Shown: positions 24,666 through 37,743, counted from the first letter of the stretch. The stretch is 64,000 bases of DNA from Parapristionchus giblindavisi (GCA_943737045.1 CALSFV010000210.1:744001-808000); one strand, 5' to 3'. The notes: generated by a model not told the origin, from the letters alone. Numbers and translations: made by a program.

Positions 24666-27600
24666 GCTCTTTCATTTGGTATATGACACGATAGGTTTCA
24701 TTTTCATTTTCAAATTTCTCAAGTTATCTTGATCATAACAGAGTAAAAGCTACTTTTGTACTTCGATCATTATAGCAGCAGTAAAATATTACAGATCGAC
24801 ATGACCTGAAGTGTGTCTCATTCAGAATTTTTTCCTCTTTCACATAGTATATCACTCGCTGAGTATCATTGACAATTTGACTTGCAACGAACTGTTTTGT
24901 ACCAAAAACAGAGAGTACTGAAAGATAAATTTAAATATTGGCCGTACTGACCACTTTGAAATAGTTTTTCTTATTCAGAATTTTTCACTCTTTCATTTGG
25001 TATATGACACGATAGGTTTCATTTTCATTTTCATATTTCTCAAGTTATCTTGATCATATCAGAGTAAAAGCTACTTTTGTACTTCGATCATTATAGCAGC
25101 AGAAAATATTACAGATCGACATGACCTGAAGTGTGCCTCATTCAGAATTTTTTCCTCTTTCACATAGTATATCACTCGCGGAGTATCATTGACAACTTGA
25201 CTTGTAACGAACTGTTTTGTACCAAAAACAGAGAGTACTGAAAGATAAATTTAAATATTGGCCGTACTGACCACTTTGAAATAGTTTTTCTTATTCAGAA
25301 TTTTTCGCTCTTTCATTTGGTATATGACACGATAGGTTTCATTTTCATTTTCAAATTTCTCAAGTTATCTTGATCATAACAGAGTAAAAGCTACTTTTGT
25401 ACTTCGATCATTATAGCAGCAGTAAAATATTACAGATCGACATGACCTGAAGTGTGTCTCATTCAGAATTTTTTCCTCTTTCACATAGTATATCACTCGC
25501 TGAGTATCATTGACAATTTGACTTGCAACGAACTGTTTTGTACCAAAAACAGAGAGTACTGAAAGATACATTTAAATATTGGCCGTACTGACCACTTTGA
25601 AATAGTTTTTCTTATTCAGAATTTTTCGCTCTTTCATTTGGTATATGACACGATAGGTTTCATTTTCATTTTCAAATTTCTCAAGTTATCTTGATCATAA
25701 CAGAGTAAAAGCTACTTTTGTACTTCGATCATTATAGCAGCAGTAAAATATTACAGATCGACATGACCTGAAGTGTGTCTCATTCAGAATTTTTTCCTCT
25801 TTCACATAGTATATCACTCGCTGAGTATCATTGACAATTTGACTTGTAACGAACTGTTTTGTACCAAAAACAGAGAGTACTGAAAGATAAATTTAAATAT
25901 TGGCCGTACTGACCACTTTGAAATAGTTTTTCTTATTCAGAATTTTTCACTCTTTCATTTGGTATATGACACGATAGGTTTCATTTTCATTTTCATATTT
26001 CTCAAGTTATCTTGATCATATCAGAGTAAAAGCTACTTTTGTACTTCGATCATTATAGCAGCAGAAAATATTACAGATCGACATGACCTGAAGTGTGCCT
26101 CATTCAGAATTTTTTCCTCTTTCACATAGTATATCACTCGCGGAGTATCATTGACAACTTGACTTGTAACGAACTGTTTTGTACCAAAAACAGAGAGTAC
26201 TGAAAGATAAATTTAAATATTGGCCGTACTGACCACTTTGAAATAGTTTTTCTTATTCAGAATTTTTCGCTCTTTCATTTGGTATATGACACGATAGGTT
26301 TCATTTTCATTTTCAAATTTCTCAAGTTATCTTGATCATAACAGAGTAAAAGCTACTTTTGTACTTCGATCATAATAGCAGCAGTAAAATATTACAGATC
26401 GACATGACCTGAAGTGTGTCTCATTCAGAATTTTTTCCTCTTTCACATAGTATATCACTCGCTGAGTATCATTGACAATTTGACTTGCAACGAACTGTTT
26501 TGTACCAAAAACAGAGAGTACTGAAAGATAAATTTAAATATTGGCCGTACTGACCACTTTGAAATAGTTTTTCTTATTCAGAATTTTTCACTCTTTCATT
26601 TGGTATATGACACGATAGGTTTCATTTTCATTTTCATATTTCTCAAGTTATCTTGATCATATAAACAGAGAGTACTGAAAGATAAATTTAAATATTGGCC
26701 GTACTGACCACTTTGAAATAGTTTTTCTTATTCAGAATTTTTCACTCTTTCATTTGGTATATGACACGATAGGTTTCATTTTCATTTTCATATTTCTCAA
26801 GTTATCTTGATCATATCAAAGTAAAAGCTACTTTTGTACTTCGATCATTATAGCAGCAGAAAATATTACAGATCGACATGACCTGAAGTGTGCCTCATTC
26901 AGAATTTTTTCCTCTTTCACATAGTATATCACTCGCGGAGTATCATTGACAACTTGACTTGTAACGAACTGTTTTGTACCAAAAACAGAGAGTACTGAAA
27001 GATAAATTTAAATATTGGCCGTACTGACCACTTTGAAATAGTTTTTCTTATTCAGAATTTTTCGCTCTTTCATTTGGTATATGACACGATAGGTTTCATT
27101 TTCATTTTCAAATTTCTCAAGTTATCTTGATCATAACAGAGTAAAAGCTACTTTTGTACTTCGATCATTATAGCAGCAGTAAAATATTACAGATCGACAG
27201 GACCTGAAGTGTGTCTCATTCAGAATTTTTTCCTCTTTCACATAGTATATCACTCGCGGAGTATCATTGACAACTTGACTTGTAACGAACTGTTTTGTAC
27301 CAAAAACAGAGAGTACTGAAAGATAAATTTAAATATTGGCCGTACTGACCACTTTGAAATAGTTTTTCTTATTCAGAATTTTTCGCTCTTTCATTTGGTA
27401 TATGACACGATAGGTTTCATTTTCATTTTCAAATTTCTCAAGTTATCTTGATCATAACAGAGTAAAAGCTACTTTTGTACTTCGATCATTATAGCAGCAG
27501 TAAAATATTACAGATCGACAGGACCTGAAGTGTGTCTCATTCAGAATTTTTTCCTCTTTCACATAGTATATCACTCGCGGAGTATCATTGACAACTTGAC

Positions 27601-29100
27601 TTGTAACGAACTGTTTTGTACCAAAAACAGAGAGTACTGAAAGATAAATTTAAATATTGGCCGTACTGACCACTTTGAAATAGTTTTTCTTATTCAGAAT
27701 TTTTCACTCTTTCATTTGGTATATGACACGATAGGTTTCATTTTCATTTTCATATTTCTCAAGTTATCTTGATCATATCAGAGTAAAAGCTACTTTTGTA
27801 CTTCGATCATTATAGCAGCAGAAAATATTACAGATCGACATGACCTGAAGTGTGCCTCATTCAGAATTTTTTCCTCTTTCACATAGTATATCACTCGCGG
27901 AGTATCATTGACAACTTGACTTGTAACGAACTGTTTTGTACCAAAAACAGAGAGTACTGAAAGATAAATTTAAATATTGGCCGTACTGACCACTTTGAAA
28001 TAGTTTTTCTTATTCAGAATTTTTCGCTCTTTCATTTGGTATATGACACGATAGGTTTCATTTTCATTTTCAAATTTCTCAAGTTATCTTGATCATAACA
28101 GAGTAAAAGCTACTTTTGTACTTCGATCATTATAGCAGCAGTAAAATATTACAGATCGACATGACCTGAAGTGTGTCTCATTCAGAATTTTTTCCTCTTT
28201 CACATAGTATATCACTCGCTGAGTATCATTGACAATTTGACTTGCAACGAACTGTTTTGTACCAAAAACAGAGAGTACTGAAAGATAAATTTAAATATTG
28301 GCCGTACTGACCACTTTGAAATAGTTTTTCTTATTCAGAATTTTTCACTCTTTCATTTGGTATATGACACGATAGGTTTCATTTTCATTTTCATATTTCT
28401 CAAGTTATCTTGATCATATCAGAGTAAAAGCTACTTTTGTACTTCGATCATTATAGCAGCAGAAAATATTACAGATCGACATGACCTGAAGTGTGCCTCA
28501 TTCAGAATTTTTTCCTCTTTCACATAGTATATCACTCGCGGAGTATCATTGACAACTTGACTTGTAACGAACTGTTTTGTACCAAAAACAGAGAGTACTG
28601 AAAGATAAATTTAAATATTGGCCGTACTGACCACTTTGAAATAGTTTTTCTTATTCAGAATTTTTCGCTCTTTCATTTGGTATATGACACGATAGGTTTC
28701 ATTTTCATTTTCAAATTTCTCAAGTTATCTTGATCATAACAGAGTAAAAGCTACTTTTGTACTTCGATCATTATAGCAGCAGTAAAATATTACAGATCGA
28801 CATGACCTGAAGTGTGTCTCATTCAGAATTTTTTCCTCTTTCACATAGTATATCACTCGCTGAGTATCATTGACAATTTGACTTGCAACGAACTGTTTTG
28901 TACCAAAAACAGAGAGTACTGAAAGATAAATTTAAATATTGGCCGTACTGACCACTTTGAAATAGTTTTTCTTATTCAGAATTTTTCACTCTTTCATTTG
29001 GTATATGACACGATAGGTTTCATTTTCATTTTCATATTTCTCAAGTTATCTTGATCATATCAGAGTAAAAGCTACTTTTGTACTTCGATCATTATAGCAG
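24666..29100 (+). repeat. Satellite array with dimeric higher-order pattern (about 640 bp)
   Basis: About 14 monomers. TTCACTC/CATATTTCTC/AGCAGAAAAT monomers alternate with CATAACAG/AGCAGTAAAAT monomers, e.g. at about 24988, 27708, 28348 and 28988 (640-bp steps). Included are a half-unit junction at 26662/26663 and two adjacent identical monomers with GACAGGACCTG (about 27197 and 27518). A single change near 25567 (AGATACATTT for AGATAAATTT) removes a stop on the minus strand and so lengthens a spurious open frame. No gene is visible. Confidence 0.82.
26495..26816 (+). repeat. Half-unit junction: truncated 154-bp repeat period
   Basis: The monomer beginning at 26495 runs normally to GATCATAT (26662) and then jumps to AAACAGAGAGTACTG, which belongs to position 15 of the next monomer; 167 bp are missing. 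The break joins reference position 168 to position 335, which lie at nearly the same distance (89 and 88 bp) from the first and second TTCAGAAT motif. The two halves were therefore almost in register, as expected for unequal exchange between the diverged halves of the monomer. Confidence 0.8.
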
Positions 29101-31190
29101 CAGAAAATATTACAGATCGACATGACCTGAAGTGTGCCTCATTCAGAATTTTTTCCTCTTTCACATAGTATATCACTCGCGGAGTATCATTGACAACTTG
29201 ACTTGTAACGAACTGTTTTGTACCAAAAACAGAGAGTACTGAAAGATAAATTTAAATATTGGCCGTACTGACCACTTTGAAATAGTTTTTCTTATTCAGA
29301 ATTTTTCGCTCTTTCATTTGGTATATGACACGATAGGTTTCATTTTCATTTTCAAATTTCTCAAGTTATCTTGATCATAACAGAGTAAAAGCTACTTTTG
29401 TACTTCGATCATTATAGCAGCAGTAAAATATTACAGATCGACATGACCTGAAGTGTGTCTCATTCAGAATTTTTTCCTCTTTCACATAGTATATCACTCG
29501 CGGAGTATCATTGACAACTTGACTTGTAACGAACTGTTTTGTACCAAAAACAGAGAGTACTGAAAGATAAATTTAAATATTGGCCGTACTGACCACTTTG
29601 AAATAGTTTTTCTTATTCAGAATTTTTTGCTCTTTCATTTGGTATATGACACGATAGGTTTCATTTTCATTTTCAAATTTCTCAAGTTATCTTGATCATA
29701 ACAGAGTAAAAGCTACTTTTGTACTTCGATCATTATAGCAGCAGTAAAATATTACAGATCGACATGACCTGAAGTGTGCCTTATTCAGAATTTTTTCCTC
29801 TTTCACATAGTATATCACTCGCGGAGTATCATTGACAATTTGTGTTGTAACGAACTGTTTTGTACCAAAAACAGAGAGTACTGAAAGATAAATTTAAATA
29901 TTGGCCGTACTGACCACTTTGAAATAGTTTTTCTTATTCAGAATTTTTCGCTCTTTCATTTGGTATATGACACGATAGGTTTCATTTTCATTTTCAAATT
30001 TCTCAAGTTATCTTGATCATAACAGAGTAAAAGCTACTTTTGTACTTCGATCATTATAGCAGCAGTAAAATATTACAGATCGACATGACCTGAAGTGTGC
30101 CTTATTCAGAATTTTTTCCTCTTTCACATAGTATATCACTCGCGGAGTATCATTGACAATTTGTGTTGTAACGAACTGTTTTGTACCAAAAACAGAGAGT
30201 ACTGAAAGATAAATTTAAATATTGGCCGTACTGACCACTTTGAAATAGTTTTTCTTATTCAGAATTTTTCGCTCTTTCATTTGGTATATGACACGATAGG
30301 TTTCATTTTCATTTTCATATTTCTCAAGTTATCTTGATCATATCAGAGTAAAAGCTACTTTTGTACTTCGATCATTATAGCAGCAGTAAAATATTACAGA
30401 TCGACATGACCTGAAGTGTGTCTCATTCAGAATTTTTTCCTCTTTCACATAGTATATCACTCGCTGAGTATCATTGACAATTTGACTTGCAACGAACTGT
30501 TTTGTACCAAAAACAGAGAGTACTGAAAGATAAATTTACATATTGGCCGTACTGACCACTTTGAAATAGTTTATCTTATTCAGAATTTTTCGCTCTTTCA
30601 TTTGGTATATGACACGATAGGTTTCATTTTCATTTTCAAATTTCTCAAGTTATCTTGATCATATCAGAGTAAAAGCTACTTTTGTACTTCGATCATTATA
30701 GCAGCAGTAAAATATTACAGATCGACATGACCTGAAGTGTGCCTTATTCAGAATTTTTTCCTCTTTCACATAGTATATCACTCGCGGAGTATCATTGACA
30801 ATTTGTGTTGTAACGAACTGTTTTGTACCAAAAACAGAGAGTACTGAAAGATAAATTTAAATATTGGCCGTACTGACCACTTTGAAATAGTTTTTCTTAT
30901 TCAGAATTTTTCGCTCTTTCATTTGGTATATGACACGATAGGTTTCATTTTCATTTTCAAATTTCTCAAGTTATCTTGATCATAACAGAGTAAAAGCTAC
31001 TTTTGTACTTCGATCATTATAGCAGCAGTAAAATATTACAGATCGACATGACCTGAAGTGTGTCTCATTCACAATTTTTTCCTCTTTCACATAGTATATC
31101 ACTCGCGGAGTATCATTGACAATTTGACTTGTAACGAACTGTTTTGTACCAAAAACAGAGAGTACTGAAAGATAAATTTAAATATTGGCC
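29100..31190 (+). repeat. Segmental duplication within the array, partial copy 3 (about 2 kb)
   Basis: AATTTTTTGCTC at 29621 matches 20493 (offset 9128), and the TTACATATTGG monomer at about 30539 matches 21409 (offset 9130; the 2-bp difference is the CATTCATT deletion present only in copy 2). CATTCACAATTTTTTCC at 31070 matches 21940. It has CGATC where copies 1 and 2 have TGATC (about 30370), so it is more diverged. The left edge is uncertain. Confidence 0.7.
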
Positions 31191-33650
31191 GCACTGAACA
31201 CTTTGAAATAGTTTTTCTTATTCAGAATTTTTCGCTCTTTCATTTGGTATATGACACGATAGGTTTTATTTTCATTTTCATATTTCTCAAGTTATCTTGA
31301 TCATATCAGAGTAAAAGCTACTTTTGTACTTCGATCATTATAGCAGCAGTAAAATATTACAGATCGACATGACCTGAAGTGTGCCTTATTCAGAATTTTT
31401 TCCTCTTTCACATAGAATATCACTCGCGGAGTATCATTGACAATTTGTGTTGTAACGAACAATTTTGAACCAAAAACAGAGAGTACTGAAAGATAAATTT
31501 AAATATTGGCCGTACTGACCTCTTTGAAATAGTTTTTCTTATTCAGAATTTTTCGCTCTTTCATTTGGTATATGACACGATAGGTTTCATTTTCATTTTC
31601 AAATTTCTCAAGTTATCTTGATCATAACAGAGTAAAAGCTACTTTTGTACTTCGATCATTATAGCAGCAGTAAAATATTACAGATCGACATGACCTGAAG
31701 TGTGTCTCATTCACAATTTTTTCCTCTTTCACATAGTATATCACTCGCGGAGTATCATTGACAATTTGACTTGTAACGAACTGTTTTGTACCAAAAACAG
31801 AGAGTACTGAAAGATAAATTTAAATATTGGCCGCACTGAACACTTTGAAATAGTTCTTCTTATTCAGAATTTTTCGCTCTTTCATTTGGTATATGACACG
31901 ATAGGTTTTATTTTCATTTTCATATTTCTCAAGTTATCTTGATCATATCAGAGTAAAAGCTGCTTTTGTACTTCGATCATTATAGCAGCAGTAAAATATT
32001 ACAGATCGACATGACCTGAATTGTGTCTCATTCAGAATTTTTTCCTCTTTCACATAGTATATCACTCGCTGAGTATCATTGACAATTTGACTTGCAACGA
32101 ACTGTTTTGTACCAAAAACAGAGAGTACTGAAAGATAAATTTACATATTGGCCGTACTGACCACTTTGAAATAGTTTATCTTATTCAGAATTTTTCGCTC
32201 TTTCATTTGGTATATGACACGATAGGTTTTATTTTCATTTTCATATTTCTCAAGTTATCTTGATCATATCAGAGTAAAAGCTACTTTTGTACTTCGATCA
32301 TTATAGCAGCAGTAAAATATTACAGATCGACATGACCTGAAGTGTGCCTTATTCAGAATTTTTTCCTCTTTCACATAGAATATCACTCGCGGAGTATCAT
32401 TGACAATTTGTGTTGTAACGAACAATTTTGTACCAAAAACAGAGAGTACTGAAAGATAAATTTAAATATTGGCCGTACTGACCTCTTTGAAATAGTTTTT
32501 CTTATTCAGAATTTTTCGCTCTTTCATTTGGTATATGACACGATAGGTTTCATTTTCATTTTCAAATTTCTCAAGTTATCTTGATCATATCAGAGTAAAA
32601 GCTACTTTTGTACTTCGATCATTATAGCAGCAGTAAAATATTACAGATCGACATGACCTGAAGTGTGTCTCATTCACAATTTTTTCCTCTTTCACATAGT
32701 ATATCACTCGCGGAGTATCATTGACAATTTGACTTGTAACGAACTGTTTTGTACCAAAAACAGAGAGTACTGAAAGATAAATTTAAATATTGGCCGCACT
32801 GAACACTTTGAAATAGTTCTTCTTATTCAGAATTTTTCGCTCTTTCATTTGGTATATGACACGATAGGTTTTATTTTCATTTTCATATTTCTCAAGTTAT
32901 CTTGATCATATCAGAGTAAAAGCTGCTTTTGTACTTCGATCATTATAGCAGCAGTAAAATATTACAGATCGACATGACCTGAATTGTGTCTCATTCAGAA
33001 TTTTTTCCTCTTTCACATAGTATATCACTCGCTGAGTATCATTGACAATTTGACTTGCAACGAACTGTTTTGTACCAAAAACAGAGAGTACTGAAAGATA
33101 AATTTACATATTGGCCGTACTGACCACTTTGAAATAGTTTATCTTATTCAGAATTTTTCGCTCTTTCATTTGGTATATGACACGATAGGTTTTATTTTCA
33201 TTTTCATATTTCTCAAGTTATCTTGATCATATCAGAGTAAAAGCTACTTTTGTACTTCGATCATTATAGCAGCAGTAAAATATTACAGATCGACATGACC
33301 TGAAGTGTGCCTTATTCAGAATTTTTTCCTCTTTCACATAGAATATCACTCGCGGAGTATCATTGACAATTTGTGTTGTAACGAACAATTTTGTACCAAA
33401 AACAGAGAGTACTGAAAGATAAATTTAAATATTGGCCGTACTGACCTCTTTGAAATAGTTTTTCTTATTCAGAATTTTTCGCTCTTTCATTTGGTATATG
33501 ACACGATAGGTTTCATTTTCATTTTCAAATTTCTCAAGTTATCTTGATCATATCAGAGTAAAAGCTACTTTTGTACTTCGATCATTATAGCAGCAGTAAA
33601 ATATTACAGATCGACATGACCTGAAGTGTGTCTCATTCACATTTTTTTCC
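31190..33650 (+). repeat. Satellite array with 963-bp trimer units
   Basis: GGCCGCACTGAACACTTTG marks monomers at about 31189, 31831 and 32794; ACCTCTTTGAAATAG marks those near 31518, 32482 and 33444; GAATTGTGTCTC marks those near 32020 and 32983. The dominant spacing is about 963 bp (three monomers), with one 642-bp step at the left. These three variants are not seen elsewhere in the window, so this is a locally amplified unit. No gene is visible. Confidence 0.83.
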
Positions 33651-34823
33651 TCTTTCACATAGTATATCACTCGCTGAGTATCATTGACAATTTGACTTGC
33701 AACGAACTGTTTTGTACCAAAAACAGAGAGTACTGAAAGATAAATTTAAATATTGGCCGTACTGACCACTTTGAAATAGTTTTTCTTATTCAGAATTTTT
33801 CGCTCTTTCATTTGGTATATGACACGATAGGTTTCATTTTCATTTTCAAATTTCTCAAGTTATCTTGATCATATCAGAGTAAAAGCTACTTTTGTACTTC
33901 GATCATTATAGCAGCAGTAAAATATTACAGATCGACATGACCTGAAGTGTGTCTCATTCAGAATTTTTTCCTCTTTCACATAGTATATCACTCGCTGAGT
34001 ATCATTGACAATTTGACTTGCAACGAACTGTTTTGTACCAAAAACAGAGAGTACTGAAAGATAAATTTAAATATTGGCCGTACTGACCACTTTGAAATAG
34101 TTTTTCTTATTCAGAATTTTTCGCTCTTTCATTTGGTATATGACACGATAGGTTTCATTTTCATTTTCAAATTTCTCAAGTTATCTTGATCATATCAGAG
34201 TAAAAGCTACTTTTGTACTTCGATCATTATAGCAGCAGTAAAATATTACAGATCGACATGACCTGAAGTGTGTCTCATTCAGAATTTTTTCCTCTTTCAC
34301 ATAGTATATCACTCGCTGAGTTTCATTGACAATTTGACTTGCAACGAACTGTTTTGTACCAAAAACAGAGAGTACTGGAAGATAAATTTACATATTGGCC
34401 GTACTGACCACTTTGAAATAGTTTATCTTATTCAGAATTTTTCGCTCTTTCATTTGGTATATGACACGATAGGTTTCATTTTCATTTTCAAATTTCTCAA
34501 GTTATCTTGATCATATCAGAGTAAAAGCTACTTTTGTACTTCGATCATTATAGCAGCAGTAAAATATTACAGATCGACATGACCTGAAGTGTGTCTCATT
34601 CAGAATTTTTTTCCTCTTTCACATAGTATATCACTCGCTGAGTATCATTGACAATTTGACTTGCAACGAACTGTTTTGTACCAAAAACAGAGAGTACTGA
34701 AAGATAAATTTAAATATTGGCCGTACTGACCACTTTGAAATAGTTTTTCTTATTCAGAATTTTTCGCTCTTTCATTTGGTATATGACACGATAGGTTTCA
34801 TTTTCATTTTCAAATTTCTCAAG
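33650..34823 (+). repeat. Satellite monomers leading into the element-bearing block
   Basis: About four monomers of the right-hand subfamily (GTGTGTCTCATTCAG with GCAACGAAC). The monomer near 34268-34510 carries the linked variants GAGTTTCATTGAC, TACTGGAAGATAAA, TTACATATTGG and TAGTTTATC. The next has a 7-T run (AATTTTTTTCC), and the following stretch receives the first 113-bp element. Confidence 0.8.
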
Positions 34824-34827
34824 TTAT

Positions 34828-34940
34828 AGGGAGCGTAACCTCACTCAATGGTCTCTTCGACGCGCAATGCTCTCTCGTTGTTAGAGAACAGAGAAATAGT
34901 GTGCGCAATGAAGAGACCATTGAGTGAGGTAACGCTCCCT
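34828..34940. mobile_element. 113-bp foldback (MITE-like) element, copy 1
   Basis: The element begins AGGGAGCGTAACCTCACTCA and ends with its inverse. The terminal inverted repeat is 31 bp with one mismatch (position 10), followed by a further GCGCA match, and the middle (CTCTCTCG..AGAGAACAGAG) can also pair, so almost the whole element can fold as one hairpin. Flanking TTAT (34824-34827 and 34941-34944) is a 4-bp target duplication, since the empty monomer reads AAGTTATCTTG. No coding capacity. This is the outlying copy, 2044 bp from the next one. The superfamily is not clear: a 4-bp TTAT duplication fits several DNA transposon groups. Confidence 0.9.
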
Positions 34941-36871
34941 TTATCTTGATCATAACAGAGTAAAAGCTACATTTGTACTTCGATCATTATAGCAGCAGTA
35001 AAATATTACAGATCGACATGACCTGAAGTGTGTCTCATTCAGAATTTTTTCCTCTTTCACATAGTATATCACTCGCTGAGTTTCATTGACAATTTGACTT
35101 GCAACGAACTGTTTTGTACCAAAAACAGAGAGTACTGAAAGATAAATTTAAATATTGGCCGTACTGACCACTTTGAAATAGTTTTTCTTATTCAGAATTT
35201 TTCGCTCTTTCATTTGGTATATGACACGATAGGTTTCATTTTCATTTTCAAATTTCTCAAGTTATCTTGATCATAACAGAGTAAAAGCTACATTTGTACT
35301 TCGATCATTATAGCAGCAGTAAAATATTACAGATCGACATGACCTGAAGTGTGTCTCATTCAGAATTTTTTCCTCTTTCACATAGTATATCACTCGCTGA
35401 GTTTCATTGACAATTTGACTTGCAACGAACTGTTTTGTACCAAAAACAGAGAGTACTGAAAGATAAATTTAAATATTGGCCGTACTGACCACTTTGAAAT
35501 AGTTTTTCTTATTCAGAATTTTTCGCTCTTTCATTTGGTATATGACACGATAGGTTTCATTTTCATTTTCAAATTTCTCAAGTTATCTTGATCATAACAG
35601 AGTAAAAGCTACTTTTGTACTTCGATCATTATAGCAGCAGTAAAATATTACAGATCGACATGACCTGAAGTGTGTCTCATTCAGAATTTTTTCCTCTTTC
35701 ACATAGTATATCACTCGCTGAGTTTCATTGACAATTTGACTTGCAACGAACTGTTTTGTACCAAAAACAGAGAGTACTGAAAGATAAATTTAAATATTGG
35801 CCGTACTGACCACTTTGAAATAGTTTTTCTTATTCAGAATTTTTCGCTCTTTCATTTGGTATATGACACGATAGGTTTCATTTTCATTTTCAAATTTCTC
35901 AAGTTATCTTGATCATATCAGAGTAAAAGCTACTTTTGTACTTCGATCATTATAGCAGCAGTAAAATATTACAGATCGACATGACCTGAAGTGTGTCTCA
36001 TTCAGATTTTTTTCCTCTTTCACATAGTATATCACTCGCTGAGTATCATTGACAATTTGACTTGCAACGAACTGTTTTGTACCAAAAACAGAGAGTACTG
36101 AAAGATAAATTTAAATATTGGCCGTACTGACCACTTTGAAATAGTTTTTCTTATTCAGAATTTTTCGCTCTTTCATTTGGTATATGACACGATAGGTTTC
36201 ATTTTCATTTTCAAATTTCTCAAGTTATCTTGATCATATCAGAGTAAAAGCTACTTTTGTACTTCGATCATTATAGCAGCAGTAAAATATTACAGATCGA
36301 CATGACCTGAAGTGTGTCTCATTCAGAATTTTTTCCTCTTTCACATAGTATATCACTCGCTGAGTTTCATTGACAATTTGACTTGCAACGAACTGTTTTG
36401 TACCAAAAACAGAGAGTACTGGAAGATAAATTTACATATTGGCCGTACTGACCACTTTGAAATAGTTTATCTTATTCAGAATTTTTCGCTCTTTCATTTG
36501 GTATATGACACGATAGGTTTCATTTTCATTTTCAAATTTCTCAAGTTATCTTGATCATATCAGAGTAAAAGCTACTTTTGTACTTCGATCATTATAGCAG
36601 CAGTAAAATATTACAGATCGACATGACCTGAAGTGTGTCTCATTCAGAATTTTTTTCCTCTTTCACATAGTATATCACTCGCTGAGTATCATTGACAATT
36701 TGACTTGCAACGAACTGTTTTGTACCAAAAACAGAGAGTACTGAAAGATAAATTTAAATATTGGCCGTACTGACCACTTTGAAATAGTTTTTCTTATTCA
36801 GAATTTTTCGCTCTTTCATTTGGTATATGACACGATAGGTTTCATTTTCATTTTCAAATTTCTCAAGTTAT

Positions 36872-36984
36872 AGGGAGCGTAACCTCACTCAATGGTCTCT
36901 TCGACGCGCAATGCTCTCTCGTTGTTAGAGAACAGAGAAATAGTGTGCGCAATGAAGAGACCATTGAGTGAGGTAACGCTCCCT
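36872..36984. mobile_element. 113-bp foldback element, copy 2 (first of triad 1)
   Basis: Identical to copy 1 by eye, with TTAT at both sides. The 600 bp before it match the 600 bp before copy 1 at an offset of 2044 bp. The downstream monomer carries TTATAACAGCAG, the marker of the first element in each triad. Confidence 0.9.
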
Positions 36985-37630
36985 TTATCTTGATCATAAC
37001 AGAGTAAAAGCTACATTTGTACTTCGATCATTATAACAGCAGTAAAATATTACAGATCGACATGACCTGAAGTGTGTCTCATTCAGAATTTTTTCCTCTT
37101 TCACATAGTATATCACTCGCTGAGTTTCATTGACAATTTGACTTGCAACGAACTGTTTTGTACCAAAAACAGAGAGTACTGAAAGATAAATTTAAATATT
37201 GGCCGTACTGACCACTTTGAAATAGTTTTTCTTATTCAGAATTTTTCGCTCTTTCATTTGGTATATGACACGATAGGTTTCATTTTCATTTTCAAATTTC
37301 TCAAGTTATCTTGATCATAACAGAGTAAAAGCTACTTTTGTACTTCGATCATTATAGCAGCAGTAAAATATTACAGATCGACATGACCTGAAGTGTGTCT
37401 CATTCAGAATTTTTTCCTCTTTCACATAGTATATCACTCGCTGAGTTTAATTGACAATTTGACTTGCAACGAACTGTTTTGTACCAAAAACAGAGAGTAC
37501 TGAAAGATAAATTTAAATATTGGCCGTACTGACCACTTTGAAATAGTTTTTCTTATTCAGAATTTTTCGCTCTTTCATTTGGTATATGACACGATAGGTT
37601 TCATTTTCATTTTCAAATTTCTCAAGTTAT

Positions 37631-37743
37631 AGGGAGCGTAACCTCACTCAATGGTCTCTTCGACGCGCAATGCTCTCTCGTTGTTAGAGAACAGAGAAAT
37701 AGTGTGCGCAATGAAGAGACCATTGAGTGAGGTAACGCTCCCT
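37631..37743. mobile_element. 113-bp foldback element, copy 3 (second of triad 1)
   Basis: Same site, same TTAT duplication, same sequence. It lies 759 bp after copy 2 (one element-bearing plus one plain monomer). The preceding monomer has a private GAGTTTAATTGAC (about 37443). Confidence 0.9.

Noticed and set aside
25374..25571. Open frame of 65 codons on the minus strand
   Set aside because: It depends on a single private base change (AGATACATTT near 25567) in one satellite monomer; the same strand is closed in the neighbours.
34828..34940. Rho-independent terminator or tRNA/ncRNA gene in the 113-bp hairpin
   Set aside because: The inverted repeat is terminal to the element, has a flanking TTAT target duplication and sits in a eukaryotic-type satellite. 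No T-tract follows the stem as a terminator would need, and no tRNA box motifs are visible.
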